NCBI GenBank assembly: GCA_001794755.1
Contig: MGKT01000007.1
Coordinates: forward strand, 1 to 44,127
Reading direction: 5' to 3'
Length of the DNA stretch: 44,127 bases
DNA from: Candidatus Yanofskybacteria bacterium RIFCSPLOWO2_02_FULL_44_18
GTDB lineage: Bacteria; Patescibacteriota; Minisyncoccia; 2-02-FULL-40-12; GWA2-44-9
Shown here: piece after piece, positions 7,717-16,954 of the stretch
Layout: every line of letters starts with the position of its first letter
Position numbering within the stretch: the first letter of the stretch is position 1
Notes under the pieces: generated by a model
Told to the model about the DNA's origin: nothing
Databases searched by the model: none
What the model saw: only the letters and a program-made list of their open reading frames with translations
Made by a program: the position numbers and the translations under genes

Positions 7717-9237
7717 TCATTTTCTTAATTTCGGCGTCACCCAAAAACCCATATATTTACCGAACATCAGTTTCGTCTGGGCGTGCAATGACGGCACGGC
7801 GCCGAAGAAAATAAAATTAATTGGGAACAATATCCACTGCAAGACCATCCAAATTGCTTTGAATTTTCCGTAATTTGGCGGGCGGGGCGGCAAAAGAGTA
7901 ATCGATATTATCGCTGATGTCACCAAACCGAGCATGGCGATATTCATTATCGTCCCTGTAATCCTTGGCAGATTGTATGACAATATTGTGGTCGTAAACG
8001 ATTCCCCGCCCAGCGTAATGGGAAGCCAGCCTAAAAGGAAAATGATAATGGCATTCGTGGCGCTGGAATGGGTTCTTTCCGCCGTTACAAATGTTTGATG
8101 CCATTTTGTCTTTCGGGGTATTTTTTTATTCTTTAAAAAACCGAACATAAAATAGGGATTATTCTCCGCTCCGTAATGCCATCTCAATATCTGCTTATAT
8201 TGATTTTTTAATGTCTTCCAAAATGTCGGGGCGACATTGGCATCCATGTTAACCGGGAAATACATGGGCACAGTCCGCCAGTCGCCGTCATACCGCAATA
8301 GGCATTGCCAGAATATTCTTGAATCTTCGCTGACAACGTTCTTTTGCCAAAAGCCGACGTCAACGAGCGCCTTAAACGAGATTGATTGGGATGAAAATGT
8401 AACTAATTGTTCGGGGCGAGATTGCTGTATCATCTGCCAGAACGTGGTTGAAAATGCGAAAACTCTGGCAAACGCCGGCGCTTCCCATATGTTATTAATA
8501 AACAGCGGGATGGGTTGGAAAGAAGATTTTAACGGTTTTTCAGCCGTTAAATAATTCCAGGTCAAGCAGGAGAAAAAATCTTGATGGACAATCGTATCTA
8601 TGTCAAAAACTGAAACGACAATCTTTTCATAAGGAATGCCCGCAGGATCGATAATGTAATTTTTGACTCGCTGTCCCGCCCAGGTCTCGTTTGATCCTTT
8701 CCCCCTTATTTCCCCCTCCTGTCCGTCTGGATGAGATGTAATTAAAAACTTGTAAAACCTGCTACCGTATTCTTTTTCTATTTCTTCCGCTATTTCCTTG
8801 CTTCCAATTACTCTCTCCTCGCGGGCCAAAACAACAATCATTTTGTCCAGCGGATACTCCGCCTTAATTAATCCCTTAAAGCTTTCCCTAAGAACTTCTA
8901 TGGGCTCGGTGGCGAAAGGCAATATGACCAAATGATAAATGTCCTGCCATTGAAGACGGTTTAACCTTTCGTGCCAATCGACTCTTAAATTAGCCTTCAT
9001 CTTAAAGAAAGCAGCCCGCATTAAAAGGGAAAGATAAATGGTCTTAATCAGCCAATATATGTCAAAAACTATAATAAACAGCGCCGTAAAGAACGGGAAA
9101 TAAAAAGAAATGGCGACAATGGCAATCAATGTCGCCCAAGCCAAAAAACCCGGTAAAATTTCAAGAATTCTATATATTCTCCTATCCTTGTAGTCAGATA
9201 AGTCGGCGGCTTTTCCGACGTGAAGATACTCGATCAT
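7717..9237 (-). CDS. family 2 glycosyltransferase with TM segments (processive/BcsA-like)
   Basis: 506 aa; VSVFDIDTIVHQDFFSCL (DxD-like), QILRWHYGAE (Q/RxxRW) motif, N- and C-terminal TM helices. Confidence 0.88.
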   Translation of the reverse strand: MIEYLHVGKAADLSDYKDRRIYRILEILPGFLAWATLIAIVAISFYFPFFTALFIIVFDIYWLIKTIYLSLLMRAAFFKMKANLRVDWHERLNRLQWQDIYHLVILPFATEPIEVLRESFKGLIKAEYPLDKMIVVLAREERVIGSKEIAEEIEKEYGSRFYKFLITSHPDGQEGEIRGKGSNETWAGQRVKNYIIDPAGIPYEKIVVSVFDIDTIVHQDFFSCLTWNYLTAEKPLKSSFQPIPLFINNIWEAPAFARVFAFSTTFWQMIQQSRPEQLVTFSSQSISFKALVDVGFWQKNVVSEDSRIFWQCLLRYDGDWRTVPMYFPVNMDANVAPTFWKTLKNQYKQILRWHYGAENNPYFMFGFLKNKKIPRKTKWHQTFVTAERTHSSATNAIIIFLLGWLPITLGGESFTTTILSYNLPRITGTIMNIAMLGLVTSAIISITLLPPRPPNYGKFKAIWMVLQWILFPINFIFFGAVPSLHAQTKLMFGKYMGFWVTPKLRK

Positions 9238-9271
9238 GAGTCAAGATTATACAATAAAATTTTAACTTTGA

Positions 9272-10219
9272 CTAGGCCTTAAAAATAAAGCTAAAAAGGG
9301 CGTCTGTAATATCTCTTTGGCCCATTTTTGATTCGATGTCCAAATTAGATAATTGAGAATGTTTTTCCTTCAGTTCCCCGAGAGTAAAATTCCTAACGGC
9401 AGACATGGTTTTTTTTATGACGAAGGGGTGTAGGCCGGTCTTTTTGGCCATTTCTCCGGATTGCAATTTGCGCTGGGATAAATCAGTGAGAATTATCAGA
9501 TTCCTTATCTGGAAACAAATCATGCCTAATACGTCAATCGGTTTTTGGCCGACGGCGAGCAGTTTGTACAAAATAGAAAACGCCTGAGATTTATCCCTGC
9601 GGGCAAGCGCGTCTGTAAGCTCAAAAATATTAGAATCAACGCGGTCAGGCACGAGTTCTAAGACCAATTCCTTTGTAATCACACCGCCTCGGCAATACGC
9701 GCAGAGTTTTGATATTTCCTGGATAAGGGACCAGGAATCCGAACCTCGCAAAGAAATTAAATTACCAGTGGCCGAACTTGTTATTTTACATCCCCTTTCA
9801 TGGCACTGAGCCGATATCCAGTTCTCCATTTTCTTGCCGGATAAATAACCAAACTCCCTAACCAAACAATTCGGACCGGTTAGTATCTTAAATAACTCTT
9901 TTGATTGGGACGAGAGAGATTTGGCCGAATCTTCTCCGAGAACCAACAGTGTTACTCCTTGGTCGCGCAAAAAATCGTTTTGGGAAATAATATCGACTGC
10001 TTTAAACGAATTGGAAAACATGTTCTTGGCCTGTATGAGTTTTACCTCGTTAAAAAAGGACAGCTCTTTGGCAATGCCGCTTAACAGCTCCAAATCGGTC
10101 TCGCAATCGACGGAAAAAAAATTAAACCCGCTTTTGTATTTTATTTTATATTTCTCCACAATATCCTTTGCCGCTTCCCGGAGCCTGTAATTGTCCTCGC
10201 CATAAAGAAAAATAATCAT
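9272..10219 (-). CDS. holA: DNA polymerase III delta subunit
   Basis: MIIFLYGEDNYRLREAAKDIVEKY...; HolA-like architecture, 315 aa. Confidence 0.88.
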   Translation of the reverse strand: MIIFLYGEDNYRLREAAKDIVEKYKIKYKSGFNFFSVDCETDLELLSGIAKELSFFNEVKLIQAKNMFSNSFKAVDIISQNDFLRDQGVTLLVLGEDSAKSLSSQSKELFKILTGPNCLVREFGYLSGKKMENWISAQCHERGCKITSSATGNLISLRGSDSWSLIQEISKLCAYCRGGVITKELVLELVPDRVDSNIFELTDALARRDKSQAFSILYKLLAVGQKPIDVLGMICFQIRNLIILTDLSQRKLQSGEMAKKTGLHPFVIKKTMSAVRNFTLGELKEKHSQLSNLDIESKMGQRDITDALFSFIFKA

Positions 10220-11220
10220 TTGGCCGCTATTTCCACCCAGATTTTTCCTGGGGTAAATTTAATTTCTTTGCCCTCGTGGTCATAAAAGAAGAGTTTGCTG
10301 TCGACGGCGGTGGCCTTTTGCCACGTTCCCGTGATGATTACTCCGTTTTGGTACACCTCCAGCGCCCCGACGCCGGAAACTCTCACGTTTATGTATTGGC
10401 CCGCCAAAGGCGTCCACGTCGTATGCACAACGGCAACGACACTGGCGGTTACTGTTTGATTGTTATTCTTGTCTATTTCGGGCCGACCGCCTCTTGATCT
10501 TGAATACGTATTGCTTTCCGGATTATATGTCCACTTAACGTCGTAAATCGTGTCGAAATCAATATCAATGCCGTCAACTAAATTCGACAGATTGCGGTTT
10601 GGTTTCTTATCGTCGTGGGGATATCCGGCAAAAGAATTCTTAGGTTCATACTTTAACAATTCGCTTGCGTTTGCCAGCCGTTCGTAACTTGTAAAACCGT
10701 TATGAGGCGCTTTAATTCCAGCCGCGCGGTAAAAAGCTCCGCCCTTATTCGTAAGCGCGTCAAGATTGTCCAGTACACCCGCATTGAGCCGGGTGAGCGC
10801 GCTGCGCTCCCCGCCCCAGTGGGCGTAAATTGATTTCAGGCCCGCGGCCAAAGGAATAAAATCCTCCCGAGCGGAGCGGATTGAACCTATTTTTTCTGGC
10901 TGCTCGCATTGAAAAACGGCCATCATCCGCGTAATTCCGCCGGGCGTAACCGGCATTTCAAAGACCATATCTGCTTGAGCAATGCCGGAAAGCGGGCGCG
11001 TTTCCGGATCAGAAGGCATCATGACGCTGAAAAGCCGGCCGTCGCCGTTGGTGCATTTGGTGCCGGTAATAATCCCCATTTTATCGACAACAGACGGTGA
11101 AACCAGAGAAGAACCATTGATATCGATGATTTTTTTCTGATTCCACCATATTACAATTACGACAAAAACGGCCAATGCAATCCCTCCGAAAACAATAAGC
11201 AGTTTGTTTTGGTTTATCAT
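10216..11220 (-). CDS. DUF3048 (YerB-like) membrane-anchored protein
   Basis: PLSGIAQADMVFEMPVTPGGITRMMAVFQCEQPEKIGSIRSAREDFIPLAAGLKSIYAHWGG; start trimmed to MINQNKLLIVFGG. Confidence 0.88.
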   Translation of the reverse strand: MINQNKLLIVFGGIALAVFVVIVIWWNQKKIIDINGSSLVSPSVVDKMGIITGTKCTNGDGRLFSVMMPSDPETRPLSGIAQADMVFEMPVTPGGITRMMAVFQCEQPEKIGSIRSAREDFIPLAAGLKSIYAHWGGERSALTRLNAGVLDNLDALTNKGGAFYRAAGIKAPHNGFTSYERLANASELLKYEPKNSFAGYPHDDKKPNRNLSNLVDGIDIDFDTIYDVKWTYNPESNTYSRSRGGRPEIDKNNNQTVTASVVAVVHTTWTPLAGQYINVRVSGVGALEVYQNGVIITGTWQKATAVDSKLFFYDHEGKEIKFTPGKIWVEIAAK

Positions 11221-12098
11221 TATTTTATTTTTTGATGAATCGGACAAAAATGCGCCGATCGTCCGCCTATTTTCAATCTGGCTATTATTCCCCCGTCCTT
11301 CTTGTCGCACGGCTCTCCTGTTTTATGGTACGCGTGCTGATAATTCTGAAAATTCCCCTTCCTTCCGGAAATCGTGCGATAGTCGTCCATACTCGAGCCT
11401 TTTAATTCAACAGCTTTAACTAAAACTTTTTGCATGTGCTTATATAATTTTTTAATATTTTCTTTTTCCAAATTTTCGACGCGGGACATCGGATGAAGTC
11501 CGGCAAACCAAAGAATTTCATCGCTGTAAATGTTGCCGATGCCGGCAATAAAATAAGGATCCATTAAAACTTGCTTTAATCTTCCTTTTTTGCCTGGGAA
11601 CAGTTTTTTAAAATCCGCATACGATATTTCTAGGGGTTCCGGCCCGAGATTTTTGATTTCCGGCAATTTATCGATTATATCATCGTTTGCCAATACAATT
11701 TTTCCAAATCGGCGTAAATCAGCCAAAACCAGCTGGAAACCGTTGTTAAGATTGAACAAAATCCGAATATGCTGATTCTTGGGATCGCTTTTCATGGGTC
11801 CGTTCCCAATGCTTAACCACCTCCCCTTTTCAAATTTCCACCGCCCGTACAGCAGATGACCCGATATTTTCTGATGGACAAACAAGCTGTTCGGTCCCTC
11901 AATATCAATGACTATAAATTTCGCCCGCCGCCAAACTTTTAAAATTTTCTTGTTTTTGACGATCTGATTCAGATTTTTAATCCCGCCAGCCTGGCGCACA
12001 CTCTTAGGCCGATCCGCCCAAACATCTTTAAATCGAAGACCGACAATCTTTTTCTTCAAATCCCTGACCGTTGTTTCGACTTCCGGCAGTTCAGGCAT
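11220..12098 (-). CDS. mutM: formamidopyrimidine-DNA glycosylase (Fpg/MutM)
   Basis: MPELPEVETTVRDLKKKIVG N-terminus, DPYFIAGIGNIYSDEILW; 292 aa. Confidence 0.95.
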   Translation of the reverse strand: MPELPEVETTVRDLKKKIVGLRFKDVWADRPKSVRQAGGIKNLNQIVKNKKILKVWRRAKFIVIDIEGPNSLFVHQKISGHLLYGRWKFEKGRWLSIGNGPMKSDPKNQHIRILFNLNNGFQLVLADLRRFGKIVLANDDIIDKLPEIKNLGPEPLEISYADFKKLFPGKKGRLKQVLMDPYFIAGIGNIYSDEILWFAGLHPMSRVENLEKENIKKLYKHMQKVLVKAVELKGSSMDDYRTISGRKGNFQNYQHAYHKTGEPCDKKDGGIIARLKIGGRSAHFCPIHQKIK

Positions 12099-12113
12099 TT
12101 TTTCTGTCTCTGT

Positions 12114-14747
12114 TTATTTCATTTCCGCCCAATTGTTGCCAATTTTAACGTCGGCGACAATCGGCACATCAAATTCATAAACATTTTCCATTATTTTTTT
12201 AATATTCCCGGACGCTTCGTTTACGACTTCCGGGTCCATTTCAAACAAAAGCTCATCGTGAATCTGCAGAAGCATATGAACAGAATCCTTATAAGTCACT
12301 TCAAGCAATTCCTGAATCTGAATCATTGCCAGTTTGATAAGGTCGGCGGCCGAGCCCTGAATCGGCGAATTCACGGCGATTCGTTCGGCTTGGCTCAAAA
12401 GCTGCGGCATTTTTGAATTTATTTCCAGAATATTCCGTCGCCGACCAAAGATTGTTTTTACGTAGCCGTTTTCACGAGCTTCGGATTTTATTTTTTCCAC
12501 GTATTCGGCGATGCCGGAGAATTCGGCCATGTACCTTTCGATGAAACCTTTCGCTTCTTCACGGGAAACTTTAGCCGCTCTCTGGAAGCCGAGCACTCCC
12601 ATGCCGTAAAGGATGCCGAAATTCAAGACTTTGGCTTTTCTCCTCATGGCCGCTGTTACTTTGTCAGGCAAAACATCGAATATCTCGGCTGCCGTGCGAG
12701 TGTGGATGTCTTCCCCTCTTTCAAATACGGCGGTCATAATTTTGTCACCCGACATGTGAGCGGCGATTCTTAATTCCAATTGCGAATAGTCGAATGAAAC
12801 AAGTTTTCTGCCTTTTTCAGCCGTAAAAGCCTTTCTGAATTCTTGTCCCAATTCGGTGCGAATCGGAACATTTTGGAGATTCGGATCCTGGCTGGAAAGT
12901 CGGCCCGTGGCCGCGCCTGTTTGGTTGTACGTCGTATGTAAACGGCCGTCCGGGCCGATAAATCCCGGAAAGGGTTCGATGTAAGTTGTTTTGAGCTTCT
13001 GCAATTCTCGATATTGCAGAATCAAAGGAATAACCGCGTGTTCGTCCGTTAACTTATCAAGCTCCGATGCCGCCGTGGAAAGGGCGCCTTTGCCTGTCTT
13101 GCGTATCTTGCCTTTCAGCCCCAGTTTTTCAAAAAGAATCCGGCTTAATTGGCTTGGTGAATTGATGTTAAATTCGCATCCGGCCATGTCATAAATTTTC
13201 TTTTCAAGTTTTATTATTTCTTTTTTTAAAGAGCTGGACAATTTGGAAATGGCCCTATTGTCGACTCTTATCCCTCGCATTTCCATTTTTGCCAAAACAG
13301 GAATCAGCGGCATTTCAATATCGCGCAAAACGCCTTCCATGCCCAGGTTTTTTATTCTGGCCAATAATCTTTTGCGAATTTCAAAATAGCGCATCGGCCA
13401 TGATTTGGAATCAGTCGGGGCCGAAGATTTAATCTCGTCAAAATATATTTTTTCAAAGGATATATTTCTGGATTCGGAATCCAGAAGAAAACCGCCTACT
13501 TCCGAATCAAATTCGATGTTATTAACACGAATTCCGTCTGTAAGCAGTTTTTTTACAATCGGTTTGGCGCCGTGAAATATCTTGGCAACTTTTTCGCTTT
13601 CAAAAACCGGTGCCAGGCTTAAATAAACATCAGCCGGCAAAATATAAGCGGTTTTTTCGTCCACCGCCAGTATTAAATCCCCCTCATCCATGGCGACTGC
13701 TACTCTATCTCCGACTGATTTAACGATTTCGAGTGCTTCTTTCTCGTTTCTTAGATATGTAATTGATTCGTTGGAATAATTAAGATTGAAGGATTCTTCC
13801 TTCGGCAACGTTTCGCCGAGGCCGATATCAGGCAGGCGGCGGACTAGACTGAAGAAACCGTATTTTTTAAGTATTTCCTCCAGTTCTTTAACGTTCCCCC
13901 GTTCCCTCCAGCGGGCCTGGTCAAGGCTGAAATCAATCGGCACATCTTTGGCAATGATGGAAAGTTTTTTCGAAAAAAATGCCATGTCCTTGTTTTCCAG
14001 CAATTTCTGAATCAATTTTTCCGACAACGGCGCTTTTATTTTTTCTTTATCTTTTTTTGAAATTGGAAATTTAAAATTCAAAATTGTCTTATATAAATTT
14101 TCGAGATTCCCAAAAGATTGGATGAGAGCCATGGCGGTTTTTTCGCCAATTCCCGGAACGCCAGGAATATTATCCGACGGATCCCCCTTTAAACCTCTGT
14201 AATCAACGAGCTGATTAGGTCTGAGTCCGTATCTTTTCAGTACCGCTTTTTCATCATAGATTACCGCGTCGGTAACTCCTCTTTTCAAAGTCCAGACGAC
14301 CACTTCGTCATTTTCAACCAACTGCAGCGTATCCAAATCGCCTGTCATTATCACGGTCTGAATGCCGGTGCTATTTTGGGCTTTTTCGGCCAAAGCGCCT
14401 ATCAAATCATCGGCTTCGTATCCCTGTTTCTCGTATACTGGGACGCCGAACGATTTTAAGACCTCTTTCACAATCGGCACTTGGGCATGGAGTTCATCCG
14501 CCGCTTTTTGTCTATGTATTTTATATTCGGCAAATTCTTTGTGGCGAAACGTGGGTCCGGCCAAATCAAAAGCCGCCGCAACGTAATCGGGATTCAAATC
14601 CTTAATCATCTTAATAAGTACGGACGTGAAGCCGTAAACGGCATTGGTGGTAACGCCTTTGGCGCTCATCGTCGGCGGCAACGCGTGGAAAGCTCTGTGG
14701 ACTAGGGCGTGGCCGTCAATTAAAACTAATTTCGATTTTTCTTTCAT
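12114..14747 (-). CDS. polA: DNA polymerase I
   Basis: 877 aa; N-terminal 5'-3' exonuclease (MTGDLDTLQLV, DNIPGVPGIGEKTA) and polymerase motifs (DYSQLELRIAAHMSGD, RRKAKVLNFGILYGMG, QIHDELLFE). Confidence 0.97.
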   Translation of the reverse strand: MKEKSKLVLIDGHALVHRAFHALPPTMSAKGVTTNAVYGFTSVLIKMIKDLNPDYVAAAFDLAGPTFRHKEFAEYKIHRQKAADELHAQVPIVKEVLKSFGVPVYEKQGYEADDLIGALAEKAQNSTGIQTVIMTGDLDTLQLVENDEVVVWTLKRGVTDAVIYDEKAVLKRYGLRPNQLVDYRGLKGDPSDNIPGVPGIGEKTAMALIQSFGNLENLYKTILNFKFPISKKDKEKIKAPLSEKLIQKLLENKDMAFFSKKLSIIAKDVPIDFSLDQARWRERGNVKELEEILKKYGFFSLVRRLPDIGLGETLPKEESFNLNYSNESITYLRNEKEALEIVKSVGDRVAVAMDEGDLILAVDEKTAYILPADVYLSLAPVFESEKVAKIFHGAKPIVKKLLTDGIRVNNIEFDSEVGGFLLDSESRNISFEKIYFDEIKSSAPTDSKSWPMRYFEIRKRLLARIKNLGMEGVLRDIEMPLIPVLAKMEMRGIRVDNRAISKLSSSLKKEIIKLEKKIYDMAGCEFNINSPSQLSRILFEKLGLKGKIRKTGKGALSTAASELDKLTDEHAVIPLILQYRELQKLKTTYIEPFPGFIGPDGRLHTTYNQTGAATGRLSSQDPNLQNVPIRTELGQEFRKAFTAEKGRKLVSFDYSQLELRIAAHMSGDKIMTAVFERGEDIHTRTAAEIFDVLPDKVTAAMRRKAKVLNFGILYGMGVLGFQRAAKVSREEAKGFIERYMAEFSGIAEYVEKIKSEARENGYVKTIFGRRRNILEINSKMPQLLSQAERIAVNSPIQGSAADLIKLAMIQIQELLEVTYKDSVHMLLQIHDELLFEMDPEVVNEASGNIKKIMENVYEFDVPIVADVKIGNNWAEMK

Positions 14748-15147
14748 TTTCAGAAATATGATCTATGTGTATTTTCCAGTGATTACCGGGCAGAATTTTC
14801 GACACTCTCTCCGCCCACTCAATTAAAACAATATTGCCGGAATCATTGAAAATTTCTTTCAAATCAAACGCCCGCAAATCATTTTCATCTTTCAATCGAT
14901 AGCAATCAAGATGATATATTCGTTCACCGTATTTTTTTAATATATTGAATGTCGGGCTTTTTACTTTTTCTTTTATTCCGCAGCCCGACACAAAGCCCTG
15001 AATAAAAGTTGTTTTGCCGGCTCCCAGTTCCCCTTCCAGAGCGATGACTATCGCCCCATTCGACTCAATATTCAAAATCCGCTCGGCGAAATTTGCGGCC
15101 TTTTTCTTAGTTTCTGAAACATTTTTTGATATAAAAACCTCTTTCAT
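14716..15147 (-). CDS. tsaE: tRNA threonylcarbamoyladenosine biosynthesis ATPase TsaE
   Basis: LEGELGAGKTTFIQGF, KSPTFNILKKY, HLDCYRL, LIEWAERV; 143 aa. Confidence 0.93.
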   Translation of the reverse strand: MKEVFISKNVSETKKKAANFAERILNIESNGAIVIALEGELGAGKTTFIQGFVSGCGIKEKVKSPTFNILKKYGERIYHLDCYRLKDENDLRAFDLKEIFNDSGNIVLIEWAERVSKILPGNHWKIHIDHISENERKIEISFN

Positions 15148-15205
15148 GGTATCACATATTACATTTTTTAAACTTATTTGATAAGGGCTCGTAGTAAATA
15201 AAAAT

Positions 15206-15249
15206 CCCTCGCTTCTCGTGGGTCACCGTTGCGGTGTGAGAAGCGAGGG
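15206..15249 (-). terminator. strong Rho-independent terminator ending the 15.3-16.4 kb operon
   Basis: CCCTCGCTTCTC...GAGAAGCGAGGG 12-bp stem with inner CACCG/CGGTG stem, followed on the minus strand by ATTTTTATTT. Confidence 0.85.
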
Positions 15250-15283
15250 TTGGCCAGAATCGAATGATTCGGCAAGGAAGGAA

Positions 15284-15643
15284 CTATTTATTTCTCTCGC
15301 GCAGAAGCGCGAGCTCGGCCAGTTCGTCCGGGGTGGGCCGACGACCTGGCGCCGTCGATTGGGTAACCGGCGGTGGCGAATCGTGCTGGACGTGGATGTC
15401 CAGTCGCGACGCCGAACTTGTCGAACCGGCAGGAGCCGAGGAGCGGGCCGTGGCGCGGCCCGCCAGAAACGAGGCACCGACTGTGCAGCCTGCCACTCCA
15501 AGGAGTAACAGGACCGTCGCCACGATACCCAGCCACATCATGGCGACCGTGAACCGATGACGGCCCGCCGTCTGGACGTCGTGCCAGACGTCCATCGGCA
15601 CGTCTTGCGCCGGAATCGGGATGTTCACTCCAATGTACGGCAT
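15284..15643 (-). CDS. hypothetical single-TM protein, GC-rich
   Basis: Start trimmed to MPYIGVNIPIPAQD (SD AGGAGT); TM segment TVAMMWLGIVATVLLLLGVAGC. Confidence 0.6.
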   Translation of the reverse strand: MPYIGVNIPIPAQDVPMDVWHDVQTAGRHRFTVAMMWLGIVATVLLLLGVAGCTVGASFLAGRATARSSAPAGSTSSASRLDIHVQHDSPPPVTQSTAPGRRPTPDELAELALLRERNK

Positions 15644-15651
15644 ATTAACTC

Positions 15652-16425
15652 CTATTTCAAAGTTGGCACGAGTTCCCAACTCGTGCCCTCGGTTGTGGGA
15701 ACAACCTGCCCCGACAGCTTGTTAAGACCGCCGACGACAGGTTGAATGAATCTGACTTCCGAGAAACCGCCATCCGGCCGGTCGACTTCGACCGAACCGT
15801 ACGGCTCCACTGTATACGTCCTGTTGTCCAGAACGAACTGGGCAACAAGACGCGTTGTGTTTTTCACGACCCAACGGTAGTTGGGTCGGAACGCCGCTTC
15901 GCGAACTTCGCGCTCTTGTTCAGCCATCGCCTCGGCTTGCGCCTCGGCGATACGGCGCGCCTCTCGCGCCTTCCGGCGTTCGATGAACGCCGACGTCGCT
16001 CCGGCGGCGATGCCGCCGATGAGGGCGCCCCTGCGCCCACCGAAGATTCCGCCAACCGTCGCGCCGGCAATACCGGCGCCGACGACGCGCTCCCCCGGCG
16101 TCAGGGGTCGAATTCCCGGCAGCCAACCGCCGTCGCCATACGTGATCGGCATCCAGCCCATCGGGCCCTGAACGCCCCAATAGTATCCGTTCCAGCTCGC
16201 CTGTTCGGCGAGGAAACGGAATCGTATAGCGCGCAGGGCATCAACCTGACGATCCACGATCGCTAGGTTGGCAATCTGGACGACGCCCAGATTGTCGAAC
16301 CCTACCCCGTACGAGTGAAACGTCTGCGGCATGCGGGGAACCGCCTGCCGCCTGTCGGCATGGGCCGGGACGGCCGCGCCGAGAACGACGATCACGGTGA
16401 TAATCGAAAACACGAAACGGCGCAT
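15652..16425 (-). CDS. hypothetical secreted protein with signal peptide and glycine-zipper segment
   Basis: MRRFVFSIITVIVVLGAAVPAHA signal peptide; GAGIAGATVGGIFGGRRGALIGGIAAGATSAF. Confidence 0.75.
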   Translation of the reverse strand: MRRFVFSIITVIVVLGAAVPAHADRRQAVPRMPQTFHSYGVGFDNLGVVQIANLAIVDRQVDALRAIRFRFLAEQASWNGYYWGVQGPMGWMPITYGDGGWLPGIRPLTPGERVVGAGIAGATVGGIFGGRRGALIGGIAAGATSAFIERRKAREARRIAEAQAEAMAEQEREVREAAFRPNYRWVVKNTTRLVAQFVLDNRTYTVEPYGSVEVDRPDGGFSEVRFIQPVVGGLNKLSGQVVPTTEGTSWELVPTLK

Positions 16426-16490
16426 GGCCGCTCCCTTCTGCCCTTATCGGGCTGAAAAGCCCAATTTGGGCGATTGTTAAAGATACATAT

Positions 16491-16519
16491 ATTATAACAA
16501 ATCTAGCCGATAACGTCAA
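16491..16519 (-). promoter_or_regulatory. sigma70-like promoter for the GC-rich operon
   Basis: Minus strand TTGACG (16519-16514) - N17 - TATAAT (16496-16491). Confidence 0.75.
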
Positions 16520-16880
16520 TATTGTGAAAATGCTTGATTTTAGCCGTTTTATTGAGACTATCGAATACAACGGTAATTAAATCAAATCGAAACTCCTGTT
16601 CCGGTTGAAACTTTTTATCGGCCATGTACATTTGAGCTGTCCGCGCAACCTTATGCATTTTCTTGTAGCCGGCTCTCAATTCCGGCTCAAAGCCGGGATG
16701 AATACCCCTGCTTGCTTTAACTTCTACGAAACACATTATGCGACCGAGTTTTGCGATGATATCTATCTCTCCCCACGGTTTTCTATAGTTTCTTTCTATA
16801 ATCAAATATCCCCTCTTTTCAAGGAATTCCGATGCTAATTTCTCGCAATAAAAGCCGAATTCTGATTTAATTGTCGTCAT
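16503..16880 (-). CDS. UPF0102/YraN family endonuclease-like protein
   Basis: GFYCEKLASEFLEKRGYLIIERNYRKPWGEIDIIAKLGRIMCFVEVKAS. Confidence 0.92.
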   Translation of the reverse strand: MTTIKSEFGFYCEKLASEFLEKRGYLIIERNYRKPWGEIDIIAKLGRIMCFVEVKASRGIHPGFEPELRAGYKKMHKVARTAQMYMADKKFQPEQEFRFDLITVVFDSLNKTAKIKHFHNIDVIG

Positions 16881-16954
16881 AATTGAAAAATCCAATTCAC
16901 ATTGTTTCCACAGTTTTGGATTGACAAGAGCCTCTTCATGATGATATCATGAAT

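Noticed and set aside
15218-16266. Plus-strand ORFs 15218..15508, 15264..15560, 15742..16266, 15881..16171
   Set aside because: They are antisense to the better-supported minus-strand operon (signal peptide, SDs, promoter, terminator); long antisense ORFs are expected in GC-rich DNA.
16920-16949. sigma70 promoter TTGACA-N18-TATCAT
   Set aside because: Motif quality is fair, but the implied start site coincides with ATG 16955; kept only as a possibility, not listed as a feature.
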